DNA of 10,085 nt from Pseudonocardiaceae bacterium (GCA_025937115.1 JAICSB010000083.1:1-10085), one strand, 5' to 3'. Shown: positions 1-7,074, numbered from the stretch's first letter. The notes: generated by a model not told the origin, from the sequence alone. Translations and numbers: made by a program.

Positions 1-247
1 CATGATGCCCGGCATGGACGGCTATGAAACGATTCGCGCGATTCGCGAAGTGGAGGCGTTCAAAGCGCTGCCCATCATCGCGGTGACCGCGAAGGCGATG
101 AAGGAGGACCGCGCGAAGAGCTTGGCGTCCGGCGCGAACGACTATGTCACCAAGCCTGTGGACACCGACCTGCTGCTCACCCTGATCTACTCACATCTGC
201 ACAACCCCACCGACACCCCCGAGCATGCTCGGTCAACCGCCCGGTAG
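1..247 (+). CDS. Response regulator receiver domain, C-terminal end (partial; probably a hybrid histidine kinase)
   Basis: This is the last 81 residues of a CheY-like receiver domain that takes a phosphoryl group from a histidine kinase. The visible part starts in the MMPGMDGYE segment that follows the phospho-acceptor Asp, which lies just outside the window. It then carries the conserved Thr in the strand PIIAVTAKAM and the conserved Lys in the YVTKPVD loop. The protein ends about 20 residues after the last receiver helix, so there is no DNA-binding output domain behind the receiver. The AKAMKEDR and TKPVDTDLLL wording resembles receivers fused to the C-terminus of large actinobacterial hybrid histidine kinases. 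That origin is inferred, and a stand-alone regulator cannot be excluded. A small hairpin follows 21 bases after the stop. Confidence 0.9.
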   Translation, partial: MMPGMDGYETIRAIREVEAFKALPIIAVTAKAMKEDRAKSLASGANDYVTKPVDTDLLLTLIYSHLHNPTDTPEHARSTAR

Positions 248-268
248 GGCCACCGCGCGGCGCAGGCT

Positions 269-284
269 TCGCCCTTCTGGGCGA
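269..284 (+). terminator. Short hairpin after the receiver-domain gene
   Basis: A perfect 6-bp GC-rich stem (TCGCCC / GGGCGA) has a TTCT tetraloop. It lies 21 bases downstream of the stop codon and no U-tract follows it. The position suits a weak intrinsic terminator or a 3'-end stabiliser. Confidence 0.4.
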
Positions 285-483
285 TGTAATCCGTTGCGGT
301 GCGTGGGGGTCTAGACGCAGCACGTACCCTAGTCCCTGTGATTACGCACGGCGACCCGACACCGCGCCTCGCGGCGGCGCTCGGCGCCCTCCGCCCGGTC
401 TCTGCGCCCGGGCGGTCAGCACGCCCTCAGGTCTCGAACATGGCCGCTATACGATCGCACCACACACAGAGGAAGGTAATCTG

Positions 484-690
484 ATGGCAGCACCAAACGT
501 GGGTCATTCGGTCCTCAGGGTGGTGAACTTCTTCGTCGTCATAATCTTGATCATCGTGCTGTTGAACCTGGTGGGGCCCTTCATCGCCCACTCGGCTCCG
601 CAAGCCCTTGACAAGGCCGGTGAAGCCCTCAGTGGGATATGGAACGGAATTCAGGGCCTCGTTCCCAGTAGTTACTATCGTTCCCATTGA
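484..690 (+). CDS. Small single-pass membrane protein, 68 aa, unknown function
   Basis: The ATG is preceded by AGAGGAAGG at a good distance, so this short gene is likely to be translated. The protein has a short polar N-terminus, one strongly hydrophobic helix at about residues 11-34 (runs of V, I and L) and a 30-residue amphipathic tail ending in SSYYRSH. I do not recognise a family. Nothing in the sequence points to a secretion signal with a cleavage site, so it is probably anchored in the cytoplasmic membrane. It stands alone, with 236 bases before it and 244 bases after it. Confidence 0.75.
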   Translation: MAAPNVGHSVLRVVNFFVVIILIIVLLNLVGPFIAHSAPQALDKAGEALSGIWNGIQGLVPSSYYRSH

Positions 691-934
691 CGGTGCGGTT
701 GCGCCCTGAGAAACACCATCGCGAGCGCGGCGGCGCACATCGTGCTGATCAAAGCAGGGCGCCAGCTGAGCTTCTGGGCGGCGGTCTGACCGGTGACGGT
801 GAGTACCCGGCGCCGTCCGCCACCAGTGCGCCAGATGAAGGGCAGCAGAAAACTAAGCGAAATTTTCGGTATCAGGACGACCTCAGCGGCCTCTACTCTG
901 TGAGGGGACCACCGCATGGCAGGACGGGGTCGAC

Positions 935-1567
935 ATGTCTGCTCGGAGACCACGCATACCGCTGATCTGCTCGGCTTTGCTCGGCGTGCTGGTGATCTCG
1001 TGCGGAGGTCCCCCGGTATACGTGGTCGCACCCGCACCGGCGGCCGCACCGCAGGTCAGTCTGCAGCAACCGCAGGGCGGTCTTCAGGAAGCGGCTCCGC
1101 CTGCGCCGGTGCAGGCAGCGCCGCCCCCGCTAGCACCAGAAGCGCTAGCCCCACCGGCACGCCGGGCAGCACCCCCAGCGGCACCAGCAGAGCTACCGCC
1201 GCCCGCGGTCGCACCACCGGCGCCACCGAGGCGGCCGGGAGGCGCCCCGCCCGGGACCGAACGGGTCACCCTGCCAGGTGGACAAGTCCCGCTTAGACAA
1301 TGGCTGAGTGGTATGGACAGCGCGTGTCAAGACGCGCACTACCAGCCGGGGTGCCTCAACCTCAATAAAAACTTCAACCCTAAAAAGGGGCCCCATCCTC
1401 CCGATAAATGCACGGTTGACTCGCAGTCTCCGGATATGGGCAAGAAAGTGACGACCAGCACACGGGTCACATTGAACATCGAGTGCCCTCAAACAAACGG
1501 AACTGGCGGGTCAGGGAAAAAGGTTGGGTCCGATTCGAACGATAAGACGGATCAGCAAGGCCCATGA
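935..1567 (+). CDS. Pro/Ala-rich exported lipoprotein with a four-cysteine C-terminal domain
   Basis: The 210-aa product begins with a basic n-region, a hydrophobic stretch (residues 8-21) and a lipobox V-I-S-C, so Cys23 should be lipidated and the protein tethered to the outer face of the membrane. Residues 30-118 are almost entirely Pro, Ala, Gly and Arg, like a cell-wall-spanning linker. Residues 119-186 form a compact region with Cys131, Cys140, Cys159 and Cys184, enough for two disulfides. Within it, DSQSPDMGKKV followed by TRVTLNI resembles the last strand region of a PASTA domain, but the rest does not fit well, so this is only a resemblance. The stop overlaps the start of the next gene (ATGA), so the two are probably coupled and may act together. 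The function is unknown. The ATG was chosen for the GACGGGG upstream and the clean signal peptide. Confidence 0.75.
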   Translation: MSARRPRIPLICSALLGVLVISCGGPPVYVVAPAPAAAPQVSLQQPQGGLQEAAPPAPVQAAPPPLAPEALAPPARRAAPPAAPAELPPPAVAPPAPPRRPGGAPPGTERVTLPGGQVPLRQWLSGMDSACQDAHYQPGCLNLNKNFNPKKGPHPPDKCTVDSQSPDMGKKVTTSTRVTLNIECPQTNGTGGSGKKVGSDSNDKTDQQGP

Positions 1568-2637
1568 CGACCGGCGCTAAGGCGTCCGAGGGCGGCTCCG
1601 CGGAACCGTCCGCCGAGCCAGCGTCGCCGGTGGCAAGTTCGCCCGAAGCGCCACCGCAGGCTCGAGCGTCTGGGGTAAACGGCATGCCCGCGGCTCGGGT
1701 GCACGGGCCGACCGAGGCTGGCGCCGAGCCACGGGTGTCCGACGCCGCCGCGCTGTCCCAGGTCGTGAAGATCCTCGGGTCGGTGGTGGCCCCCACGACC
1801 TTGCTGACGGCATTGATGTATTACTTCGGGCGACAGGCGTACGCGGGACTCTTATGGTACTTCGGCGCCGACGTCACTGTGCTGGATCTGACGTTGCAAG
1901 ATTATCTGAACAACAGTGTGGCTGGCTTCATCCCTCCATTGATCGCCGCCGCGGGGGCTACGCTACTCGCACTCTGGCTTCACCAGTTACTGGTGGAAGC
2001 GCTGCCTACGGCGACCCGCAGGATCGTGTTGCGAGCGCTGTTACCGATCGCGGCTATTGCCGGGGCAGTTCTGGTGAGTCTGGCGATGGGCGACCTCGTC
2101 ACGAATTCGGTGTTTCCCGCTTCATTCCCCGAAGGCCGTGGGCTCAGTCTCTCGATCGGCGTCCTGCTGCTGAGCTACGCCGCCCACCTGTTGCGTCCGC
2201 TCATCGCAGCGCGACGACCAATGCGGGCACGGCAGCGGGCGCCGGGAGCGGTGGCCGTGGCCGAGTGGGGCGCGGTCTTCATCCTGGTGAGTGTAGGACT
2301 GTTCTGGGCAGTCGGGACCTACGCGATCGGCGTCGGGGTGGACTATGCGGAACAGTTCGAGACCTCGCTGCCCACCCGCCCAGATGTGGTGGCCTACAGC
2401 GAGAAAAGGCTGAGCCTGCAAGGGCCGGGTGTCCGAGAAGTGACCTGCCAAGATCCCGACGCGGCCTACCGGTTCCGGTACGACGGGCTCAAGCTCACGC
2501 TGCAATCCGGCAACCAGTACCTTCTCCTACCCGCCGGTTGGACACACGACAACGGTGCGGCCATCTTGATCCCACGCAGTGACAAGGTGCGACTGGAGTT
2601 CAGCCAGCCGGGACAAGTGCGGACTGCGACCTGTTGA
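1564..2637 (+). CDS. Multi-pass membrane protein with exported C-terminal domain, unknown function
   Basis: The 357-aa protein starts inside the stop of the preceding lipoprotein gene (ATGA overlap). Residues 1-60 are a disordered Ala/Pro/Glu-rich tail. About five hydrophobic segments follow, near residues 67-89, 118-143, 155-178, 193-215 and 231-258. The segment MYYFGRQAYAGLLWYFGADV and the following QDYLNNSV look like a motif I have seen in uncharacterised actinobacterial membrane proteins. The last 100 residues are soluble and contain two cysteines, one in EVTCQDPD and one as the C-terminal residue. They could form a disulfide if this domain is outside, as five helices and a cytoplasmic N-terminus would predict. 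No catalytic motif is visible. Coupling with the lipoprotein suggests the two form a cell-envelope complex. Confidence 0.8.
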   Translation: MTTGAKASEGGSAEPSAEPASPVASSPEAPPQARASGVNGMPAARVHGPTEAGAEPRVSDAAALSQVVKILGSVVAPTTLLTALMYYFGRQAYAGLLWYFGADVTVLDLTLQDYLNNSVAGFIPPLIAAAGATLLALWLHQLLVEALPTATRRIVLRALLPIAAIAGAVLVSLAMGDLVTNSVFPASFPEGRGLSLSIGVLLLSYAAHLLRPLIAARRPMRARQRAPGAVAVAEWGAVFILVSVGLFWAVGTYAIGVGVDYAEQFETSLPTRPDVVAYSEKRLSLQGPGVREVTCQDPDAAYRFRYDGLKLTLQSGNQYLLLPAGWTHDNGAAILIPRSDKVRLEFSQPGQVRTATC

Positions 2638-2688
2638 CGTTTCATCGAGCTTCTGGCGGTCCATCCCCTATCCATGATCTGTGAGTGC

Positions 2689-2719
2689 GCCTGGGACGAC
2701 AGGATGTGTCGCGCCAGGC
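2689..2719. terminator. Hairpin between convergent genes
   Basis: An inverted repeat lies between two genes that run towards each other. Outer arms GCCTGG / CCAGGC (6 bp) and inner arms CGACA / TGTCG (5 bp) are separated by a 2x2 mismatch and closed by a 5-base loop. There is no U-run on either side. The position, 51 bases after one stop and 57 bases from the other, suits a bidirectional terminator. Confidence 0.4.
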
Positions 2720-2776
2720 ACACAAACCGCGATCATGCTCTGCCACTCCTACGCTGACGGCACTGCTGGGCGGTCG

Positions 2777-4165
2777 TCAGCCCCTTTGACGCACTGGGGC
2801 GCACGCCAGGTCGGTGAGCGAAGCCTTCAGCCGCTGCTGCAGGAAGGCGAAGAGGTTCTTCGCCGCGGCCGGGTCCGGCGACGAAGAAGCACTGAGCAGG
2901 GCCCGATCGAGGGTCAGCCGCGCTGCGGCGACGGTGACCAGGTTGCGGCAGTAGTTTTTCGCGGTATCGGTGGCTGGGTTCAGCGGTGGTTGGTTCACCC
3001 CGGCCCGGTACAGGTTGGCCTTGGCCAGGCTTGGTTTCCCGTCGACCTGCGCCATCGGATCATTAGGCGGTATGAGGGCGATCGGCGTGGTCTTTGTCGC
3101 CGCCGCCTGCAGCTCGTTGAGCGCCAACGATGGCGCGGGCGTCCCGCCGGCGGTGAGATCGGGTGCGGTGAAGGGTGCACAGCCCAGCGCGGGGTTGATG
3201 AACCCGGTCAACAGCCCGTTGTCGCTGGCGTTTTTCAGTACTGTGCGCACGGGCAGCGCCGCAACATTCGCCATGTTGTCCTGCGCGGTGCGCCCGTTGC
3301 GCAATGCCAGGTAGCGGGTGGTGAGGTTGTCGCTCTGGTCCTGATCGACTACCGCGAAATCACGCGTGGTGGGACAGGGGCGGCCGTCGTGGGCCATGCC
3401 GGCGGGCGGGACCTTCAGCTTGCCGGCGCCGATCGCGGTGTTGGCCGCGCGGAAGAACGCCGGGGCGCCACAGTAGGCGAACTGCCCGAACGGCGAGCCG
3501 CGCAACCCGTTAACACAACCGTCCGTGGCGCCGTCCAACGTCAAGATGCCGCCTTGGAACCCGAACCACACCCCAACCACGGAACCCGTAGGTAGCGTGG
3601 GCACGACTGGCTTCGCCGCCGGTTGGGTTCCCCGATCCACGACCAGCGGCCGGTAGATCGCCAATTTACCCGTTGCCGGGTCGATGATCGTGGCTTCGAC
3701 GAACGCGGACTGGTTGTCGTTGGCCTCGTGGCACGGACCGTTGCGGCGATTGGTCGACACCAGCTCGAAGGGTGTGGCCAGGCCCTGCGCGGTCAGTGGT
3801 GCCTGCGGCACGATCAGCGTGCAGTTCGGGTTGGGCGCCTTGTCCTTCCCGCCGCCGTCCTGCTTGCCGTGTCGCTCATTGTTCCCGCCTCGATGACCCG
3901 GATCCGGGTTCGGATCTGGCTCGTCGGCTGCGTCTGCGTCTGCGTCCTCGGTCAGGGCAGCGGATTCGTGGTCCATCGACGGCACGGCCTGGGTGGCCGG
4001 AGCGGGGTCCGCCGGCACTACCTCGACCGCCGGCGCAGCAGCCTGTACCGGCGAAGCCGGGTCGGAACCCGCCTGAGCCGGCCACGGTGCGATCATCGCG
4101 ATCGGCAGCACGGCCGCGACAGCAGACAAGCTCCAGCGGACCATGCGTGGTGTGCGGGGAGTCAC
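2777..4165 (-). CDS. Secreted cysteine-rich protein of unknown function, 462 aa
   Basis: A Sec-type signal peptide is clear: a basic start (TPRTPRMVRW), a hydrophobic core at about residues 12-28 and a cleavage site AQA|G after residue 32. A flexible Ala/Pro/Asp-rich and then Gly/Lys-rich linker runs to about residue 113. The folded part begins at CTLIVPQAPLTAQGL and contains eight cysteines, an even number consistent with four disulfides in an exported protein. Segments such as GVWFGFQGG, GSPFGQFAYCGAPAFF and FAVVDQDQSDN look like conserved blocks of an uncharacterised exported family, which I cannot name. I chose the GTG at 4165 because AGAGAGG lies 8 bases upstream of it. An upstream ATG at 4219 would put 18 extra residues before the signal peptide, and the ATG at 4144 is a possible shorter start. 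Confidence 0.85.
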   Translation of the reverse strand: MTPRTPRMVRWSLSAVAAVLPIAMIAPWPAQAGSDPASPVQAAAPAVEVVPADPAPATQAVPSMDHESAALTEDADADAADEPDPNPDPGHRGGNNERHGKQDGGGKDKAPNPNCTLIVPQAPLTAQGLATPFELVSTNRRNGPCHEANDNQSAFVEATIIDPATGKLAIYRPLVVDRGTQPAAKPVVPTLPTGSVVGVWFGFQGGILTLDGATDGCVNGLRGSPFGQFAYCGAPAFFRAANTAIGAGKLKVPPAGMAHDGRPCPTTRDFAVVDQDQSDNLTTRYLALRNGRTAQDNMANVAALPVRTVLKNASDNGLLTGFINPALGCAPFTAPDLTAGGTPAPSLALNELQAAATKTTPIALIPPNDPMAQVDGKPSLAKANLYRAGVNQPPLNPATDTAKNYCRNLVTVAAARLTLDRALLSASSSPDPAAAKNLFAFLQQRLKASLTDLACAPVRQRG

Positions 4166-4184
4166 CAACGCCACCTCTCTCGAG

Positions 4185-4190
4185 ATAGTA
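4185..4190 (-). promoter_or_regulatory. Candidate -10 element (TACTAT) of the secreted-protein gene
   Basis: On the - strand TACTAT matches the TANNAT form of a housekeeping -10 box. It lies 19 bases upstream of the chosen GTG start, which implies a short leader. No clear TTGACA-like -35 box is seen. The -35 region is instead occupied by the repeat array at 4198-4231. Confidence 0.4.
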
Positions 4191-4197
4191 AGCAGGA

Positions 4198-4231
4198 CAG
4201 TGGTCACCAGTGGGACCACTAGCGGTCACTG
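4198..4231. promoter_or_regulatory. Phased repeat array, candidate operator
   Basis: Read on the - strand, three related 7-mers (AGTGACC, AGTGGTC, GGTGACC) start 10 and 12 bases apart, close to one helical turn. The whole element is bounded by inverted CAGTG / CACTG, and its centre holds a perfect AGTGG-TC-CCACT palindrome. It overlaps the place where a -35 box would lie for the secreted-protein gene, so binding of a regulator here is plausible. The regulator is unknown. Confidence 0.35.
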
Positions 4232-4367
4232 ACGTCCGCGGTCGGCACCCACCAGCGCGGCCGGCCGAGTAGGGCTGTACCGCCGGGACATCACGGGTTG
4301 GGACGGTTTGCACCGGGTGACACCGCGGAGACCACTGTCGCCGCGGCGGACCATACGACGCGCCGTC

Positions 4368-4402
4368 GTCGGCAGCCGCAGAGCTGTGGGCTGCCGACAG
4401 CT
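4368..4402. repeat. Two mutually exclusive hairpins
   Basis: A perfect 10-bp stem, GTCGGCAGCC (4368-4377) with GGCTGCCGAC (4389-4398), encloses an 11-base loop. Part of that loop, AGCTGT (4382-4387), is complementary to ACAGCT (4397-4402), which overlaps the end of the first stem. The two hairpins therefore cannot form together. The arrangement resembles an attenuator or anti-terminator, but no transcript across it is known. Confidence 0.4.
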
Positions 4403-4698
4403 GACGGCGCCCACAGGTGCGATATCCGCGACGAGGAGCTGCGCTTTAGCCCAAACGCCCGCACCCGTACCGCCATTTGCAGTGCGCCGTTCTCAGCTAA
4501 GCCGCTCGTCGGCATCCGCCGACCGCCGACCGAACCGATCCCGTGCGGCATACGAACGTTCCGCAGACAGACTGCGGATCGCAGGGTCCCCGCTGTCCCC
4601 GTCAGCGTCGGTTGTGACCACGTTTCGGCTCGCCCGAAGATGATCACCCGTCGGCTCGCTCGGGGTCACGGGGCGCGCGCCCGCATTGATTTTCCGTG

Positions 4699-4704
4699 TA
4701 CGAT
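4699..4704 (+). promoter_or_regulatory. Weak candidate -10 element upstream of the dismutase gene
   Basis: TACGAT, in a locally AT-richer stretch, matches TANNNT and lies 44 bases before the start codon. There is no recognisable -35 box at 16-18 bases upstream. This is a guess from position and sequence only. Confidence 0.25.
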
Positions 4705-4747
4705 GGGCCACTAGGACCAGCAAGAGTCCCAGCTCAGGAAGGGGCAT

Positions 4748-5368
4748 ATGAGCGCCTACAGCCTTCCAGACCTGCCGTATGGGTATGACGCGCTCGAGCC
4801 TTATTTCGACGCGCGCACCATGGAGTTTCATCACAACCAGCACCACCGTCGCTACGTCGAGCAGCTGAACACGGCATTGAGCGCGAGCGGCGGCGGGCCC
4901 TCTGCAGGTGACCAGCCGATCGACAGCTTGCTGTGGAACATCGGCAAGGTCCCCGCGGAGTCCCTTAGTGCGGTGCGCAACTACGGCGGCGGGCACGCGA
5001 ACCATTCCTTCTTCTGGACGATCTTGAGCAAGGATGGTGGCGGCAAGCCTTCCGGCCGCCTTGCCGAGGCGATCACGGAGGAGTTCGGCTCTTTCACGGC
5101 GTTCCGCGACCGCTTCACGCGCGTGGCGACCGCTCACGTCGGCAGCGGTTGGGCATGGTTGGTGCGAGCGCGCCGCCGGCTGATCGTTTACAGCCTTCCC
5201 AACGAAGACAGCCCGCTCACCGCGGAAGAGACCCCGATCCTCGGCCTCGACTTGTGGGAGCATGCCTACTACCTGCGCTATCCGGCCGCACGCGCTGACT
5301 ACGTCGAAGCCTTCTGGAACATTGTGAACTGGGAAGAAGTAAGCCGGCGGTTTGAGGAGGCTGCGTGA
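4748..5368 (+). CDS. Superoxide dismutase, Mn/Fe family
   Basis: The enzyme converts superoxide to oxygen and hydrogen peroxide. At 206 aa it is full length for the family and aligns well with bacterial MnSOD throughout. The four metal ligands are present: His28 in MEFHHNQHH, His86 in GGGHANHSFFW, and Asp168 and His172 in LGLDLWEHAYY. The gateway Tyr36 is also kept. Gly82, four residues before the second ligand, is the Mn-type residue (FeSOD has Gln there). The second-sphere Gln of MnSOD (Gln146 in E. coli, in NQDSP) is Glu153 here (NEDSP), which is unusual. No signal peptide is seen, so it is probably cytoplasmic. AGGAAGG lies 5 bases before the ATG. It leads a run of seven same-strand genes, with 114 bases before the next, so co-transcription is possible but not shown. 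A sodA-like name fits, but the metal is uncertain. Confidence 0.93.
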   Translation: MSAYSLPDLPYGYDALEPYFDARTMEFHHNQHHRRYVEQLNTALSASGGGPSAGDQPIDSLLWNIGKVPAESLSAVRNYGGGHANHSFFWTILSKDGGGKPSGRLAEAITEEFGSFTAFRDRFTRVATAHVGSGWAWLVRARRRLIVYSLPNEDSPLTAEETPILGLDLWEHAYYLRYPAARADYVEAFWNIVNWEEVSRRFEEAA

Positions 5369-5482
5369 TCATAGCCACCTGGTCCCAGTGATACGGAGCA
5401 GGCGTTCGCCAGTGAGCGTCCAAGCCAGGTACGGTTTCACATCAATCCCCCTGACTAGTTGCATCGGAGAGGGTGCGCGAAC

Positions 5483-5812
5483 ATGAGCCAAGAGCAGGAG
5501 AACGCAAAGCTGACCGACGGCGACGAGGGCGCAGCGGCACTGTCTGCACTGCGCGGCATCTGGAAAGCCCAAGGTCAGTCCAGTGCTGACCTCGATGAAG
5601 CGTGCGGCAATACGAAACCATGCAAGAGCATGGAAGCGGTCGGCTTCGGCGGGTTGGCCGACGACGTCGAGGCGCCCGACCAGACCAAACAGGCGGTGGG
5701 CAACAACCTGCGCTCCGCGTGGAAGACCAAGCTCGAGCGTGAGGGCAAGCTCAATTCCGAGGCGGGCAGCGTGCGTGATCTCGTCTTCGGCTCGTCTGAC
5801 CAGAAAGAGTAG
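5483..5812 (+). CDS. Small hydrophilic protein, 109 aa, unknown function
   Basis: The ATG at 5483 has GGAGAGGG 9 bases upstream. A TTG further up in the same frame (5459) has no such site. The protein is soluble and highly charged, with two cysteines (Cys41 and Cys47, in ACGNTKPCKS), a probable helix around GAAALSALRGIWKAQG and an acidic/basic C-terminal half ending in SSDQKE. It has no signal peptide or membrane helix and I do not recognise a family. It lies between the dismutase and the MoxR-VWA genes and is followed 68 bases later by another small gene. It could be a client or adaptor of the ATPase, but that rests only on position. Confidence 0.7.
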   Translation: MSQEQENAKLTDGDEGAAALSALRGIWKAQGQSSADLDEACGNTKPCKSMEAVGFGGLADDVEAPDQTKQAVGNNLRSAWKTKLEREGKLNSEAGSVRDLVFGSSDQKE

Positions 5813-5880
5813 CGGACAAAGAAACGTGGAGCCCCCGGTCGTTTGAGCGGCGGGTCGGATGCCAAGGAAGGACACACCTG

Positions 5881-6057
5881 ATGTTCGGACGCAAGAAACC
5901 AGAAGCGAAGGCTGCTGACAGCAACACCGAGTCGGAACGCACCACCTCATACCGCATCAGTCAAGACGCCGCACCGGCGACCACCGGCGTAAACAGGACG
6001 ACGTCCTACGTGAACGCGATGCAACGCGACGGCCGCGGATACGAAACGATCAACTAA
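5881..6057 (+). CDS. Very small protein, 58 aa, with a repeated RTTSY motif
   Basis: A strong Shine-Dalgarno (AAGGAAGGA, 8 bases upstream) precedes the ATG, so I call this short frame a real gene. The N-terminus is basic (MFGRKKPEAK). The pentapeptide RTTSY occurs twice, at residues 20-24 and 39-43, separated by a flexible linker, and the protein ends with GRGYETIN. It is probably disordered. Repeated short motifs in a small flexible protein can be docking or modification sites, but nothing here proves that. The stop TAA is followed at once by an ATG, but the ATPase most likely starts 139 bases later at 6196. Confidence 0.65.
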   Translation: MFGRKKPEAKAADSNTESERTTSYRISQDAAPATTGVNRTTSYVNAMQRDGRGYETIN

Positions 6058-6064
6058 ATGCCCC

Positions 6065-6144
6065 TGGGGGTCTGGGCCGTGTGGCTCGGATCCCCACGGG
6101 TAGTCGACCCACGTCCGCTGGTGGGCGTGGCTAAATTCCTCACC
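6065..6144. repeat. Imperfect inverted repeats between the 58-aa gene and the ATPase gene
   Basis: This intergenic stretch has several short complementary arms, such as CCGTG with CACGG and CCACG with CGTGG, which could fold the leader of the ATPase mRNA. No U-tract follows. The arms are short and GC-rich, so chance is a real alternative. Confidence 0.25.
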
Positions 6145-6195
6145 GGACCGATCTCGCCGCTCCGCGGCCGCCAGGGTTGTCAAGGAGACCGCTCG

Positions 6196-7074
6196 ATGAA
6201 CTATCCGCCGAGTACCGTCACAGAACTCACCGAAACGTTGCGCCGGGGCGACTACCTAGCGGACCGCGGCTTGGCGACGGCGATGTTTGTGGCGATGTCC
6301 CTGCAGCGACCGATTCTCCTCGAAGGTGAAGTGGGCGTCGGCAAGACTGAGATCGCCAAGGTGATGTCGACGGTGTTCGGGCGCAAGCTCATCCGGCTGC
6401 AGTGCTACGAGGGCATCGACACCAACCAAGCTCTTTACGAGTGGGACTACGCCCGTCAGCTGCTCTACATCCGCGCAATGTCAGATCAGGGCCTCGGTGA
6501 GGAGGAGGCGATCGAAAAACTGTTCGGTCCCCGGTTCCTCCTCGAGCGGCCGCTGATGCAGGCCATCCAGTCCGGCGACCAGTGCGTACTCCTGATCGAC
6601 GAGGTCGACCGCGCCGATGACGAGTTCGAGGCCTTCCTGCTGGAAGTGCTGTCCGACTTCCAGATCAGCATCCCCGAAGTAGGCACCATCAAAGCGGAGA
6701 ATCCACCGCTGGTGATCTTGACTTCGAACCGCACGCGCGACTTGCATGACGCTTTGAAGCGCCGCTGCATGTACCACTGGATCGGCTATCCGGATGCTGA
6801 CCGAGAGGTCGAAATCGTCACTGTGCAGGCCCCCGAGGTATCCGAAGCGCTCGCCCGCAAGGTAGTGGCAGCGGTCCATCGGCTCCGCGAGATGGACCTG
6901 GCTAAGCCGCCGGGCGTGGCTGAGACCATCGACTGGGCTCGCACGCTGTCGTTCCTGGGCGAAACCGGCCTGACGGCCAGCGCCGCTGATGTCACTCTTG
7001 GTTCGATCATCAAGGATCGCGATGACCTTGAGCTGGTACGAGACAACCTCAAGGATGTGACGTCCAATGCCTAA
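6196..7074 (+). CDS. MoxR/CoxD-family AAA+ ATPase
   Basis: This is an AAA+ ATPase of the MoxR group, whose members remodel or help mature partner proteins, usually with a VWA-domain partner. In the 292-aa product, Walker A is GEVGVGKT (residues 44-51), Walker B is VLLIDEVD with Asp135 and Glu136, sensor 1 is Asn178 in LTSNRTRDL, and Arg189 or Arg190 in LKRRC is the likely arginine finger. The segment YEGIDTNQALYEWDY after Walker A is typical of the CoxD branch. The ATG at 6196 follows AAGGAGA by 7 bases. The frame is open back to 6058, but the extra 46 residues are not family-like. The VWA gene starts 27 bases after the stop, which strongly supports a working pair. No CO dehydrogenase genes are visible. 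Confidence 0.93.
   Translation: MNYPPSTVTELTETLRRGDYLADRGLATAMFVAMSLQRPILLEGEVGVGKTEIAKVMSTVFGRKLIRLQCYEGIDTNQALYEWDYARQLLYIRAMSDQGLGEEEAIEKLFGPRFLLERPLMQAIQSGDQCVLLIDEVDRADDEFEAFLLEVLSDFQISIPEVGTIKAENPPLVILTSNRTRDLHDALKRRCMYHWIGYPDADREVEIVTVQAPEVSEALARKVVAAVHRLREMDLAKPPGVAETIDWARTLSFLGETGLTASAADVTLGSIIKDRDDLELVRDNLKDVTSNA

Larger units (their letters stand above)
4232..4735. other. Intergenic region without a convincing gene
   Basis: About 500 bases separate the divergent secreted-protein and superoxide dismutase genes. Open frames of 111-138 codons exist on both strands, but they overlap each other, lack good ribosome sites and encode Arg/Pro-rich sequence typical of random GC-rich DNA. 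The only structure I see is the hairpin pair at 4368-4402, plus a possible promoter near 4699. Confidence 0.6.

Noticed and set aside
2681..3595. 304-codon + strand frame opposite the secreted-protein gene
   Set aside because: It is antisense to a gene with a signal peptide, ribosome site and ordered cysteine pattern. Its own translation is low-complexity Arg/Gly/Val.
4291..4647. Open frame of 118 codons on the - strand in the same gap
   Set aside because: It has no ribosome site or recognisable motif, and the open frames there compete on both strands.
4298..4714. Open frame of 138 codons on the + strand before the dismutase gene
   Set aside because: It overlaps open frames on both strands, has no ribosome site and encodes Arg/Pro-rich sequence typical of non-coding GC-rich DNA.
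5401..5410. GGCG-TT-CGCC hairpin after the dismutase gene
   Set aside because: A 4-bp stem with a 2-base loop cannot close properly and no U-tract follows, so it is not a supported terminator.
6058..6195. Upstream ATG at 6058 as start of the MoxR ATPase
   Set aside because: The extra 46 residues are not like the family, and the ATG at 6196 has AAGGAGA at the proper distance.
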